DNA of 64,000 nucleotides from Phytophthora sp. 'mugwort' (GCA_033558025.1 JAUCEF010000002.1:248001-312000); one strand, 5' to 3'; shown: positions 23,777 through 35,558, counted from the first letter of the stretch. Notes: generated from the sequence alone by a model not told the origin. Made by a program: numbers and translations.

Positions 23777-24397
23777 GGTTGCGCCTACGCTAACAGGTCG
23801 TAACTAGATGGCTGGGGCGCGCAAGCTCCTCAGTCAGATCAATCAGTTGGACGAAGTCGCAGCCGCTCTCTGGAGCGCTGCTTCCGGAAAAGCCTGAGGA
23901 ACCCAAAAGCCGACGATGTATCCTTTACTCGGTATACCCCGAAACCCAGTCCTCTCTTAATCGTCCCTAACGACGCCAACTAGGAAGATCGGGTGCGGGG
24001 TACCTGGTACTCCTGGGCAGAGCAAACGCCGACTGAATGAAAATCGACGAAAGCACGCGAGGAAGAGGTACGTGATTGGTCTCACTGGACCAATGGGGTG
24101 TCGACAGGTGGTGACGTGTAACAATGCGTGGCTGGACTTCTCCCCCAGAAAAGAAAAGAGGCGCAGCGGCAATTAAGGAGTCGGCGACGATGGAGCTGGG
24201 CTGAACAGACATGGAGTTCGCGCACGCGGCGGGGTCGAAGAACTGGAGAAGGACGGCGCGCTCAACGGTGACGCGGGATAGACTGGGAACGGCGTGCACA
24301 ACGGCGACGCGGGGCGGACTTGGAACTGAAAGTGGAACTGAAACTGAAACTGGTCGAGGTCGGAGAAGCGCGCGTTGGATCTTCAGGTACTACCAAG

Positions 24398-24650
24398 TGT
24401 AAGGGTTGCTCCAGATATGTGTGTTTAGAGGTAAATCGGGAACTGATCTTGTGCTGATCTGTTTGCTGTGCAATCTCTCTACCTATATGCGTTCTGGGGA
24501 GCGCATTCTTGAACATGCAGTGGTTGATTGTGGCTCGCCGTAGCGAGCGCTTGCACAACCGTCGTGAGTATGCAGGCGATGTCTTCGTGCTGTCTGTGCG
24601 GACTCAACTGACGATGGCGTGTCGTTCTGCTTTGCGTGCAGATCATTACA
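24398..24650 (-). repeat. LTR of Gypsy A (5' LTR in element orientation)
   Basis: It runs TGTAAGGGTTGCTCC ... GCAGATCATTACA, giving TG...CA ends. The primer-binding region just inside reads TTGGTAGTACCTG on the minus strand. This resembles TTGGTAGCACTTG next to the 5' LTR of Gypsy B, so the two elements may use related primers. Confidence 0.82.
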
Positions 24651-24892
24651 CTTGGTACTCGTCTAGGAAATCTATTATGTACACCAGACGAAAATAATGT
24701 ATCGAACTCGTACAAAAAAGAAATCGTTATGATAGAATATCGTGTCCGTTCGGGCATTAGGTTTTTCAAACTTGAAATTAAGAATAGTCGCTGATCAATA
24801 GGAGGATGTAATAAAAAAATCACTAGCCAATCAACAGCCTAGAAATTAACCGTCTGTAACAGAGCCAGAAGTTCGGACAATTCGGACATATT

Positions 24893-26530
24893 TTGTCCGA
24901 GCTTTTGGAAGTAGGTTATATCGCCACAATGAAGGCAAGTTGTTATAATATTTTTGAAATATCACTTGCATTCGGACAAATACCAGATAAGAGAGGGTCA
25001 GCCAGACGAGACAGCACCGTCCATTTAAGAAAGGGTGTAATGTCGACGAAAGCGTTGATCTCTGGGTGCTCGCTTAATGCGTTCGAGTGCTTTGCTGTCG
25101 CTGAACATCTATCTGTGAAGCAGATTTGTGTGTTTCTAGGTGCTGACCCGGCCGGAGATGTGCTCTACACTGTGCTCGACAAGTTTGCGGTGTACCTAAC
25201 GTTCGTTTCTATCTAAACATCCTGTCGCCAGCTACTTCGGGAATGTCAAGAACTATTTAATGGAGCTTTCCCTGCTGTCTCCGGTCGGCGTTTGCAAAAG
25301 ACTGCATCTTTCCTCGGCAAATATTGCTCCAGGTATGGGTCAGATTTTACCCACCGAGCCCCTCCGTGTACTAGAAGTGACTTGCGTACCCTGACAACTA
25401 CCATTCTCAAAAGGGCCACAATACCAGACGACTACAAGGGCTCCGCGCTAATGGCTCTTTTATTGTATCTGTTGGGTCGGTCGTCGGACACGCTATGTGT
25501 CTTATGGAAATCATGTTCCTGTATACCCCGATGCGCTTCGGTTTGTTAACAACGATAAATGCGGGGTATTCATACTAATGTTTTATTTTATGTCGATGCT
25601 ACGCAGGTGATTGCCTTTTCAGCAACTCCAAATCGGCTTTGAATCAAGGGGTTTCACTATGCATGACGCAAAATACTTAGCCTGTCCAATTCATGCGCTA
25701 GCAGTTGCCGCGATCATGCATTCAACACCAAGTGAGTTCTTATACATCAGACCTCTCGTCGCACAAACGAGGTATTGCCTACCAATCTGGCGTAACTTCA
25801 CTTCGCGAAATCCTTTGGGGCCCGAACCAAAGCTTCTTCCAACACCGTCACCGACATCGCGACCGAAAAATCTCGTGTGAAGAAAGCTGTTGTTGCTGCC
25901 ATTTGTATGCATATGTTAATCGACTGCTGCAAAAGAGGGGTGATGTCTGCATGAAAGATGGCGGCAGTCTTGCCAAAGGGCTCACTCGTTTCGTCGTGGA
26001 GCCTCACAAAACGCAAACGGCGACAGCAACATCGGCTCGCCGTGGATTCTCGACCTGGGAGGTGGGGTCTGACTGCAGTGAGCAACAACGCAGTGAGTAC
26101 AACACACGAAGATCGAATGGTGGGCAAAACCCTAGCTAGGTGGAGTGTTGAGACGATATTCCAAGCTACCTACTCTCGAAGTCTTTGACGTTGTCATTCG
26201 TCGGCTAATTCGACTGCTCGCGGTCGCCTCTTTTCGGCAGGTAAAGAGTTCTCGGATGTCCTCTGGTTACGTGCATACGTAGTGAAAGTACTCACAGCGA
26301 TTGCCACCCTGCATCACCATGACATCCGGCCGCTCGGCCCTGAGTCAACCTATATTAAGCGAGTTCGGCAAGCACTTATCAGGTACGGGATACTGAAGCA
26401 AAGGTTGGATCACGGGCAATCACCATTCAAGGTACCTTTCTGCGAGCCGAGAAGACGGTGCATCTCAGCCCTTCGCCGAAGCATTCAAGTGATACAGACA
26501 TCGCACTCAAGCAGGCTGTACTCCTGGAGC
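24893..26530 (+). pseudogene. Decayed Crypton tyrosine recombinase
   Basis: The sequence reads as a Crypton-type tyrosine recombinase in several frames. 'RSDLRTLTTTILKRAT' and 'DDYKGSALMALLLYLLGRSS' (25,372-25,490) are the region with the first catalytic Arg. 'SEFLYIRPLV' follows at about 25,732. The C-terminal part includes 'WGLTAVSNNAV' and 'EDRMVGKTLARW' (26,062-26,145), then 'IRPLGPESTYIKRVRQALIR' (26,320-26,380). Cryptons are known in oomycetes and integrate by recombination rather than by a DDE enzyme. The His-x-x-Arg region is badly eroded and stops occur throughout, so it is dead. Confidence 0.68.
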
Positions 26531-27560
26531 AGCCGAGTCAGCTGAACAGTGGGGTAGGTCCTGCAGGTAAAGCATCTCAGCAACGGTGCGCAGCATCTCG
26601 AGAAACCCTCGGCGGCAGACGCGCTCCACTATGAACCGATGATGACAGATTGACGAACTCCCCCGTGTATGCCAAAGCCTTCTAGTCGAGGTCAACCGCA
26701 CGCCAGACCAAAGGCATTAAAAATGGAAACCGTGTGGTACGAGTGTTTTCGACTTGCTACCTTTCGCTCAACAGAAGCGCAGACGGTATCATGAGTGCGA
26801 GGTCGCAGTGGCATTCATGCCGATTTGCTTACCAGAAGCGTTCGATGCGACGGGTGATGACGACGAAGCTAAGACGCCTATGTTGCGCTTAGGCTGTGAA
26901 CCGGAAGCTAACATTCATGCGTTTCTCGAAGCTAAGAACATAGCGGAACGTCAATCGGAACCACCACCAAGGTCCTCAAATGAAGGCATACAGCCTGAAA
27001 GCTGAACGATCGCATATTTGCGTCAGCAGGAAGGACTTGTATGGAGACATGCCTCCAAAATCCGTGGGCGTTCTCACGCTGCGCAGCAACCAAGAAAAAA
27101 AATTGTGAACGAAAGAACAGTAAATACCAGCTCATGTTATCGCCTAGGGACAACGAGCAACAACTTCTAACACTATACCGCACTATTGCCATCAGAGAAG
27201 CTAAACAAACAATCACGGTGCATCGTTAATATATTAATTCAGTAGCAAGCGCTATCTTCATCGCATACACTTACGTATTTAGCGGCATGGTCCTCGTCTT
27301 TCCACTCTGCTACCTTGGTGGATCTCGGGCGTGCATCCCCCTCCCCCCCCCCCACACACACCGCTGGTTGGTCCTCCGGGCGGAGGCAATCACCTCTTCC
27401 ACACGGTTCCTTGCTGCTGATTCTCGGGTCTGGGTCCTTTCGGCGGGATTGCCGCCTTATTTCTGGGTTTCGGTGTCAAGACGCTACTGCGGGCATTGCT
27501 TTCAATGACCAGAATTTGGAGAGAGAGATGAACAGATTGTCTATTTAACTTTACAGTGTA
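26531..27560. other. Unassigned stretch after the Crypton
   Basis: A frame at 26,754-27,005 ('YHECEVAVAFMPICLPEAFD') looks like once-coding sequence with an acidic/hydrophobic alternation, possibly a repeat-encoded protein. I cannot name the family. The rest includes a C-rich run at about 27,340-27,353 and no other recognisable feature. Confidence 0.35.
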
Positions 27561-30500
27561 CAAGATGTCTTAAATTTCCTAATCAAAGTTAGTAGCACCG
27601 GTGTCGATAATCGAACCGGTGGTTTTTACGTGGTTCTCCCTTGTGCGTACTGCTTCAATAGGCTGTCTCAGTAGGAGACCCAGGCAGAGTAACAGTCTCG
27701 TGCCTTGAATCCTGGTGTGCGGTCGCCGCCGTTCGCTTGTTGCTAGTGTTCTTAGGTTCCGCAGTGCCAACTTTTGGTACTCGCTCACACTACCTTGCAC
27801 TGTAACATCCTGTTGTTCATGCGTTACCGTGTTGCGTTGAATCCACAAAATGGTGATGCAAATTGAGCTCAGTATCCACCACACCTCTTTGCAATTCGGC
27901 TTCGTAATTAGGCGATTGATGCCAAAGTGAGCCGAGCGCTATGATTGCCGAAATATTGGGCGGCGAGCGGGACAAGCAATTCAGCCAAGATTAGTTCAGG
28001 TTGCTGATATGCCAGGGCTGTCCAGTCCGGTAACTGATCAATGACATCCAGCAGGCCTGAGCACACGGACACTGCCAAAAGATGTGTGCTAGCGTTTCCT
28101 TTTGTCCTCAACACAGTCGTTTGCGACAACTGTTGTTGGCCTCCCTTCCGGCGTAGTAGAATTGAGCTGTTACACAGCCGGTCTATAATTCAGCCGAACT
28201 TGGTATTCCGTGAAGCATTACGTTGGGCCCAGAGTTGTTTTGGTGTCTGCCGCATGGCACTGTTCTGGAAAATATCCTGCTCAGCTTCCCCCGCCAGTCT
28301 GTCGGTATTCCTTTCAGAGGTTTGTGTAGCCCCCCCCCCCCTTTCATTTTCCGAAAATACTGGTTTTGTTTTAGCGCGCTGACCACATGCTTATTGGAGA
28401 CTTTCAGTAATGTCCACCATGGAAACCTGTCGACGCTGGGGTGAGCTACGACAACTTATCCGTTTTGCGCCTGCGCCTTTCGTAACCTGCGTAGGTCCTC
28501 CTCACAGTGGGTCGTGGCCGCTGTTGTCGCTGATATAGTCCAATGGATTCCATCGCTTGCCTCATCTAACGTGATTTGAGTCATGTCATCTCCTGTTGCG
28601 GTCGATATGCCTTGTACGTGCCCCAGCCCCGTTATTGTCCATGTGTACGCGGTCTGCAGTGTTGGTGGGTATCACAGTCTAATTTCTGCCCGAACCTGTA
28701 GTTGTTCCGCTATGTTGATCGGCGGCACGCCCGTAAGCACTGCCAGTGCCCAGCGTTTCATCTTCGCTTTCGTATGGGATTGATTGCTCCGGATGAGTGC
28801 GGGACGACCATCGTATACGATGTTACGCCTGACCGCTCGATCTGAAGATCCGCGATTGAGCATTCATGGATCCTTCGATACTTCGTGCCGGTGAACATTA
28901 ATCCGCACCCATCCCTGATCCATGGATTGTCAGACCATTGGTATGTGGCCAAACGTTGCTCTCCTCCTCCGTTAACGTCCACGTTGGTGAGGCAGTAGTT
29001 CGTACAGTTGGATTTCCAAATTTTGTTCCTCCCGCCAGCGGACGGGCTTATTATCGAGTATTTTCGGAGGCTCATCGAGGACAAATCAAAAACGGATGTT
29101 CATCGAGGCAGTGCAGCCCCAAAGCCATTGTTCGAGGGCACAGTACTCTCACGCGTATGAACAAGGTTTGCGGTGCGAAGTGAAGGTTGAATGTCGTAAT
29201 GTATTTTAGGTAAATGAAGCAACAGCCAATGTTAATAATAATCTTTGGTTACACGATACGGTTCATTATCCCCCGTTTTGCATCTAGTTTAGACGTTGGC
29301 TTCGCTAGGAGAGGCACCAGTGACATCTAGACCTTGCACGTACGCTCGTGGGTGCACTCGGCGAGCTCTTGACACTGTAGCATCAGTTTTTTCTTCAGTT
29401 TTGCAAACTCGATTGCCCAGTAGTATACCCCAGCGATATCACCCCATATCCGCTGGGAGCGGCGGCGGATAAAGTAGGTGTACCAAGCCTGGTGCTGGTG
29501 GTGATGGCATGATAGTTGGCAGTGGCGGAACTGGCATGGACGAAGCGGTTGCCATTGGTGCCGAAAGAGGCGCCTGCGAGGGAGCATGGCCTCGAGCGGC
29601 TAACCACAGCTTCTTTGTTGATTCTGTGGTCGACGCGAGCATCACGTCCTTCCAAGTCGTGGGTGCTCTGCCTTCAGAAGGACGAGGAGCTGTTACAGCT
29701 CCTCCTGGAGCACAAGGCGAGGTGGGAAGCGTCGCTGCTAACGGAAGCAATGCCTGAGCAACGTGGACGGTAGTGGGTTGGCGAGGAAGTTACCAAATGA
29801 CCCTCGCTCAACCAGCAATATAGCTTGACAACCTCTCCTTTTTTAATCTCCCTCGACTAGCGGCTACACTTAAAAATGTCCTTGCTTAACCACCTTTTTC
29901 AAATCGCCTCGATAACCACCGCGCTTGCCTTGATGATAAGCTCCCCCCCCGCCAGTACATTGTTTGACGTCCCTGTGCTTCCTGCACGCTCTGTAGTATG
30001 TCCACCATCTCCGCGTCTGATGGGCGTAATTTCGCCCCTAGCATTGTTACTAGACGCTCTCCCGGGCTGTTGGCTGCCTCCCGCGTGAGCGTGGCGGCTA
30101 TGTCAGTGTGACTGCCCTATCCTTATCTCATCGATGCAGTCCACGAAACGCCCAAGATCGCCATGCTTCAAAATAGCTGTCTTCTTTTTCTTGTAGCCAT
30201 GGAATGGCGTGTTTCAGTCTTTGGGCTTTCACCGCCGCTGCAATCGTGATGAGGCCCGCGCCTCCTGCTGCTTTGGGAGTGTATATCAGCCCTGGGTTGA
30301 ACTTATGTCTGCTGCTGTCCGTCGACGTTGAGTGCCGCCATACAAACTGCTTTTGAATGTTCCGGAGCTAATTCTCCGCTCACTGCGGGATATTAAAACA
30401 CCGCCGCTGTAAACAGGATTAGGGAAGCATGATGACGTTCTGGATGGTACTCTCACCTCCGTCGGGTTAGCATTTGTGCTGCCGTCGCAAACCTCCGTCG

Positions 30501-31050
30501 TACGCTACGTATTCTTACTGCCCAATTGTGGTCGTGGAGCTCCCCTAGTCCAACTTCGTATTCTAAATATCGTTATTGTATCGCCCCGTGAAGTACCGGA
30601 ATACCTATAAACTCCATATGATCGATCGCCGTATTCAGGAAATGACTTTACTTTTGGTTGGTTGCACGTGTAGGCCTGGAAGCCTACCAAAACGTTCCGC
30701 AATTTGTATTACGCGCGGCAAATGGCCCGCTTCGCGTAGAAAAACCGTCGAATCATCTACGGACGCCGAAAATGTGTGCTCCGTGTTCTCTTTTCCAGGG
30801 AGTTCAAATGGCCAGAATTTGGTGTGTGTCTCAAGTTCTACTGCAAAAATGAAGTTATGTTTTGCAAGGTTTTCATAAAAGTCCAAACGTTTTGTCACAT
30901 GAAGTCCGAAGCTGTACGGTATTGTTCTCTGTTGATAATTTATTGTCCTTGTTAAGGGCACCGAATGGGTGTGAGGGCGCTCTATTAAGGGTGCAGTAAC
31001 GTCATGCCGACACATTTCACAGTCAGAGCCACGCCTATCCACTTTGCTCT
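27560..31050 (-). pseudogene. Second LINE remnant, reverse transcriptase to zinc motif
   Basis: On the minus strand, the reverse transcriptase catalytic box 'SASVDDSTVFLREAGHLPRV' lies in 31,042-30,635, followed by 'GLHVQPTKSKVIS'. The thumb region 'LRNIQKQFVWRH' and 'NPGLIYTPKAAGGAGL' is at about 30,370-30,250. A zf-RVT-like piece ('LAHIFWQCPCAQACW') is near 28,090-28,040. A basic tail frame (27,884-27,579) lies at the left end. Sequence at about 29,090-29,830 does not fit a LINE and may be a later insertion. Frames are broken throughout. Confidence 0.68.
29090..29830. other. Non-LINE insert inside the LINE remnant
   Basis: This interval encodes a Pro/Ala/Ser-rich frame on the minus strand (29,750-29,439) with complementary frames on the plus strand. 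It has no reverse transcriptase features although LINE fragments lie on both sides. I cannot identify its origin. Confidence 0.35.
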
Positions 31051-31397
31051 ACATACGTGTGCGAATATTTATCTTTCGGAGCTGTTCTAGGTACATAAAT
31101 GTGGCAGGCCACAAACGCCCTGATCGTAATACATTGTACCAGAGTAAAAGCCGGCAGTAGACATCAAAATGACACCAGCAAACACACACAACCGTCCACC
31201 AGCAAACACTTTACTGCAAAGACAGGGCGAGGCAAATCGCAGTGCTTTGCCCGACAGAGCTTGAAAAGGAGGCGAGGCGAGCACCCACGGACTTGATGAG
31301 CGACAAAGTTTGTGAAACTCAGCCTTCTTTGACCAGTTAATATTGGTAGACATCGTAAAGGGTGGTCGATCTGGAACGGAGCGGGATAGCAGTCACG

Positions 31398-31515
31398 GGT
31401 GTTGATCGTGAATAATGACCATTGCTCACATTAATCTGACCAATGTGCGTGCTAATCTGACCTTTTGGTCAGTTTATTATGCACAGCGGGTCACATTAAT
31501 CTGACTTCTGTGGTC
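31398..31515. repeat. Cluster of TCACATTAATCTGAC and GGTCA/TGACC words
   Basis: TCACATTAATCTGAC occurs at about 31,427 and 31,491, and a shorter TAATCTGACC lies between them. The word GGTCA or TGACC appears several times in both orientations. It could be a sub-terminal repeat of a transposon or a protein-binding array. I cannot decide. Confidence 0.4.
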
Positions 31516-32111
31516 ATTCCTTACGAATTTTGGTCTATTCCCTGTACATGATGCGCTGATATGCTTGTGCCCGGAAAGTGGTTGCCGATGGTCATTTCGA
31601 CGTTTTGTGTTTGGTCGGGTCGTTTTGTGTTTGCCAGTGCCGAAAAATGTCTACTGGCGGCCAGAAGCATGTATGCTGCCGTACCAGACTCGTTGTACCA
31701 CTATAATAATGCAACAGCCGATCGAGTCTAGTCTAGTCTAGTATCGCGTGATCACATCCTGGACAATAAATGGTGGCGTGATTTATTACTAATAATCACG
31801 CCGTCGTTTAATTAATGCATTAGTACATGAGTGAATACTGTGCTGTATGACTTCTACGGTGAAGCAAAAAATCGACAATGCATATGTAAGAGCTGTACAT
31901 GTATTGTACCAACTTCCAGCCACGGGATCTGCCCGAAATCAGACCCGCTGTGCCACGTTGACTCGTTGACCTGTAAGATTAGCGGTCTTGGACTACGATA
32001 CTTTGTACACCGGCGTCCTCCGGATCTGCGCAAACGGGGCACCAGTTCGTCATTAACTTAAGGCAAATGTCTACTTAGGTGACACCTTTGGTCGGATACC
32101 CGCAGTGCAGT

Positions 32112-32143
32112 GGGGAGAGGGCAACACTGTAGCCCTCCTCCCC
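32112..32143. repeat. GC-rich hairpin
   Basis: GGGGAGAGGGC and GCCCTCCTCCCC pair with one bulged base around a 9-base loop. No adjacent gene gives it a role. Confidence 0.45.
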
Positions 32144-33948
32144 CAAATATAAAAAAGCAGTTTGGTCAACCCACACTATCTTTCCGTTGCACTAACTAAT
32201 CCATTTATATGAATTAGAGAGGGTAGCACTATTATGCATGCTATACGTGCGGGTGCCAACGCGAATGGGACTTCTGCGTTGACCCATCAAGGAAGGTCCC
32301 CCCCCCCCGAGCCCTTCGTCAGATTCACGCTGCACGGCTAGTGCGGCATAGGCGGGGCTGCCGCAGAACAATCGTCACGAGCGGCGCATACCAACATGGA
32401 CGGCTGTACATGCACTCACTGAGTACGAACACACACTCTGAGTTCGTAGGTTGTACTGTGCATGTCAACTACCGTGTCAGCAGCGCCCTAGATCAACGAA
32501 TTCATGTACGAATGGACACGTATTACGGGCAAAAGGGTGTGCAAGATTTGTTTTGCTCCCACTTCAAGTCGCTTGGACGTGGTCTACATACTGTAAACTA
32601 CAGTACGTTCTTGTATACCAGAGGTGCAAACTTCGGGTCGTGTTTGAGTGCTCTACAGCATAAGTCCTGTAAAGGAGAACGTGAAGTCGACGCGCGGTAT
32701 TTTGTGTCCGTGGTGACGTCAACACAAGTTTATCGGACCTTGGTGACAAGCTGACCCAACAGCTGCCGACCTTGAGGTGGGGATCGGAGATGTTGTGGTT
32801 CCGGACGATACCAGGAGCCACACAGCAAGCAAGAGCCGGCACGCAGCAATCACGGTCATAACACACCTAGGATCGTCAAAGATTAGTTATGGGATAACGC
32901 GCTTCTACTTTTTACGCGGAAATAAATCGCTTCTACATTTTGGTTTCCGAGTCGATCACCTAAGTGATATATCGTTGCTGCAGTTTCAATTGGCTTAGCT
33001 ATCGCTTTAATACTTCACATCTCTCAATAGAAGTATATAACGAAGGCAGTCAAAGAAGAAGGTTCGGCTTCCCCACTGTACGCTACAGAACATCACCAGG
33101 AGATTCGAGGGGAGCTCCTAGACAGCTTGGCTGCTGACTGAAACGCACATACACTCAGCTCGTTTGGGCAAACCACAGTCAGTTTATCTACCAGCACTCA
33201 ACAGAGTTGGGCATTGAGGGAGACACAGTTGCCTCTATCCTCCAACGTCCGGGATTTGACGCTCCCATGACGTTGAATGTACCTCCCCCTGAGCGTCGAA
33301 TATGGATCCCGCGCCTACAGTCCAGTAATTATCCTATCTATGTAGCTAGCAGAACGAGAAGTCCTTTAACTAGTTAATCAACTCTTTTCTCTCTCTGAAG
33401 CGCACATACACTGTACATACACCTGTAGTTTACAATGTTGCAACCACGCAGAGTGGTCAGCTTGGAGCGGTCCGAGGGATGTGAAGACAAAATAGAATCT
33501 TGCCCGTGTGGCCTGACTCATACCGTGCGTCAGCGCATAATGAGACGCGCTTGTAGGCACACGTGTGGCGACAACTCTACTAGATATGGGCAACATCGTA
33601 AAGGATCTAATGTCCCCGATGGATAGACATAAACCTGGCCGCCTACCGCCAATTTCTCTACGCGGAGTTGACCGCAATCTGGTCCTCTCTATTAGCTAGC
33701 GCTTTATCACGTTAAGTCGCTTCAACTGGCAGAACATGTGGCTCTGAAACTTGAAATTGTAGTGCTGGGAGGCGCATCTCGTTGATCTGTCCGCTCAAAC
33801 CTGCTCTATCCGGTACGCAAGGGGGAGAAGATCGGGCGCCATTTAACCACCACAAATTAGTGCAGAAGCGCGGGTGCTACAATCTTGGGAAATACTAGTA
33901 GTTAAAGACGACAAACGACATGGATGCCAGAGGGGGCACTCCGGTTTC

Positions 33949-34101
33949 TCAGCAATTCATTTTTGATCCCTGCCACAACTGTTTGCCATGTGTCTGTGGA
34001 TTCTTGCAATTGGTGGCACCCTCGAGAATGACCGAGGACGAAAACCGAAGGTAGATACAAAGAAGAAGGGCTAGTACAGTTGGTAGCATGACAGCTTTCA
34101 T
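33949..34101 (-). CDS. Possible small secreted peptide (50 residues)
   Basis: A short minus frame starts at the ATG at 34,101 with 'MKAVMLPTVLALLLCIYLRF', a plausible signal peptide (basic residue, hydrophobic core), followed by a short polar tail with two cysteines. A second frame overlapping it (34,159-33,902) reads on further, so a frameshift or spliced longer product is possible. It lies about 560 bp upstream of the next gene on the opposite strand. Small secreted proteins are common in oomycetes, but a chance hydrophobic frame is equally possible and no family motif is visible. Confidence 0.22.
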   Translation of the reverse strand: MKAVMLPTVLALLLCIYLRFSSSVILEGATNCKNPQTHGKQLWQGSKMNC

Positions 34102-34625
34102 TTGGAAAGGCGCTCGTGAGTTGTGGCGATGCTGCAGATCCAACGCAAAAAATCTTCACATTGCCAGTGAGTGCTGCTACGTTCGTATCCGCCTCCTCCC
34201 CTCGTCATGTATTTTTGTAAAACTTATTGCTATCGAGATCCAAGACTTGCCACCAAGTCTCCAACTTGAAAAACGTGATAAAGTCGCGAAGCGGAATTCC
34301 CGTGGTATTTTTGTATTCACCGTTAGTGCCGCTCGATTGTGCCCAGTGAGTGAGGCAACCTAAATGGATGGTATTATTATACCTGACGGCAATAGCTCCT
34401 GCTGTATCGAGAGTCTCGCGTGGCGCTGGTCTCTGCCAACACCAGGTGGTTCTAGGTAGCTGCAATTGCGTGGCAATCATGCGAACACCAGTTTGCAATT
34501 CTCCCCGCCCACCATCTGCCAGCAAGCGAAGAGCAACAGCAGCAGAGTCGTCTGCGCCTCTGTCTTTTCGCCCGCAGGTCCACCACGCCGAGTCCTGTAC
34601 CTTAACATTGCCCCTTTCCAGCAGG

Positions 34626-34640
34626 GCTCAGTTCCATTTC
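34626..34640 (+). promoter_or_regulatory. Oomycete initiator-like motif
   Basis: GCTCAGTTCCATTTC closely matches the oomycete initiator consensus (GCTCATTYBNCAWTTT). It lies 25-39 bases before the ATG at 34,665, the normal spacing for short oomycete leaders. It supports that start codon over the longer frame that opens at 34,350. Confidence 0.55.
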
Positions 34641-34664
34641 CTCTCCCTTCCACTCACTTCGAAG

Positions 34665-35558
34665 ATGATGACAAGCAACAACAAGAGCTTCAGCGCTTTA
34701 GAGGGTTCGGCACAGTACAGCCAACCTCGAAGCTTGAGCGGATTCAAACGCGAGGCTGAGCCCGTGAGCATGACTTCCAACAACGGGGAACCCCCCTCTA
34801 AGCGTCCCTACTACGGCAAATGTCAATACAAGACCGGCAAGTGCTTCAATGAACGCACCCTCAAGCGCAACGGCGAAGCGCACTCGCTGTGCGAGGAACA
34901 CCGCGTCAAGCAGAACTTGATCCAACGCCGCAGTGACCGCAAGTACCAGACGGTGCACGCCATTCGTCGTCGTGAGCGATCGCAGCGTCGAGCTGTGCTG
35001 AAGAAGCAGGTTTCGATGGCTGTGGCCCAGCAGCTCTTTTATGAGCACCAGCAGCAGAAGACGCTGCGAATCCCGCTACCGCAGCAACACCCTCTGCACT
35101 TGCTGACCGCCAACAATAGCAGTGCTACTGCGGCTCCGGATGTAAATGGAATCGTGGGCTTAGCAACACCTATTCAGGTTCCGCAGCCGCATTCAGCTTT
35201 CGCTCTGGACGGCCAGCACGGCATCGACTCACCTCTGATGATGTCGTTCCGTCCCCAGAGCCGTCGTGCGAACTCTGTCGCAGCCGCTCACAGCAAGATG
35301 GCATCTCCATCGCCTGCAACCACGACGACTGGGACGGACGAGTCAACTCCTACTGGCATCGATGACTACACGCCGGACTCATTCCTGAACACCACCATGC
35401 CTTTGAATGGTCACAGCTTGCCGCCTCTGAGAAATCAGGACAGCAGAAGCATGGTGGGGGACAACTTCGGCTACATGCCCATTATGGCGTGCTCTACCGA
35501 TAAAGAGACGTGGAGCGACGACGACATCGAGTTTCTGCAGACCATCCTATTGGCCTAA
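34665..35558 (+). CDS. Putative nuclear protein with Cys/His cluster and basic region
   Basis: This single-exon gene encodes 297 residues from the ATG at 34,665. The frame is open upstream to 34,350, but the initiator motif at 34,626 and a poor-looking upstream peptide favour the later start. Residues 46-95 hold Cys53, Cys60, His73, Cys76 and His79 in 'KRPYYGKCQYKTGKC' and 'HSLCEEHRVKQNL', followed by 'QRRSDRKYQ' and a very basic stretch ('RRRERSQRRAVLKKQ', about residues 104-118). This could bind zinc and nucleic acid. The middle is low-complexity (Gln, Ser, Thr, Pro). The C-terminus is acidic and ends 'WSDDDIEFLQTILLA', resembling an activation tail. I know similar oomycete proteins annotated as putative transcription regulators but cannot name a family. 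Codon use is GC-rich like the other island genes. Confidence 0.8.
   Translation: MMTSNNKSFSALEGSAQYSQPRSLSGFKREAEPVSMTSNNGEPPSKRPYYGKCQYKTGKCFNERTLKRNGEAHSLCEEHRVKQNLIQRRSDRKYQTVHAIRRRERSQRRAVLKKQVSMAVAQQLFYEHQQQKTLRIPLPQQHPLHLLTANNSSATAAPDVNGIVGLATPIQVPQPHSAFALDGQHGIDSPLMMSFRPQSRRANSVAAAHSKMASPSPATTTTGTDESTPTGIDDYTPDSFLNTTMPLNGHSLPPLRNQDSRSMVGDNFGYMPIMACSTDKETWSDDDIEFLQTILLA

Larger units (their letters stand above)
16364..24655 (-). mobile_element. Gypsy/Ty3 LTR retrotransposon 'A' with nested LINEs
   Basis: LTRs lie at 16,369-16,603 and 24,398-24,650 and are flanked by exact 5-bp duplications CTTGG (16,364-16,368 and 24,651-24,655). The coding order is on the minus strand: gag (23,776-22,850), protease (22,784-22,536), start of reverse transcriptase (22,498-21,890), then integrase tail and chromodomain (17,325-16,825). 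A polypyrimidine run after the left LTR is the polypurine tract of the minus strand. The reverse transcriptase/RNase H/integrase core is missing. Its place is taken by two LINE remnants in opposite orientations. Confidence 0.85.
31051..33948. other. Unassigned intergenic/repeat stretch
   Basis: I recognise no gene. The longest frame is 32,341-32,754 (137 codons, Cys- and Tyr-containing, no known motif). Small structures are a cluster of TCACATTAATCTGAC/GGTCA words at 31,398-31,515, a short tandem GTCTA run at 31,725-31,742 and a GC-rich hairpin at 32,112-32,143. Runs of Cs also occur (about 32,299). Confidence 0.4.

Noticed and set aside
32112..32143. Transcription terminator hairpin.
   Set aside because: Intrinsic terminators are bacterial, and no gene ends there.
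27335..32310. Several runs of eight or more Cs (about 27,341, 28,331, 29,944, 32,299).
   Set aside because: They look like ordinary homopolymer tracts without a common flank; the run at 16,601 is explained as the Gypsy A polypurine tract on the other strand.
32341..32754. A 137-codon frame as a host gene.
   Set aside because: No motif, no promoter-like context, an equally open minus frame overlaps it, and it lies in repeat-like DNA.
34350..34664. Upstream extension of the gene at 34,665, giving a longer protein of 402 residues.
   Set aside because: The extra 105 residues have no regular composition, and an initiator-like motif lies at 34,626, inside the extension and just before the ATG at 34,665.
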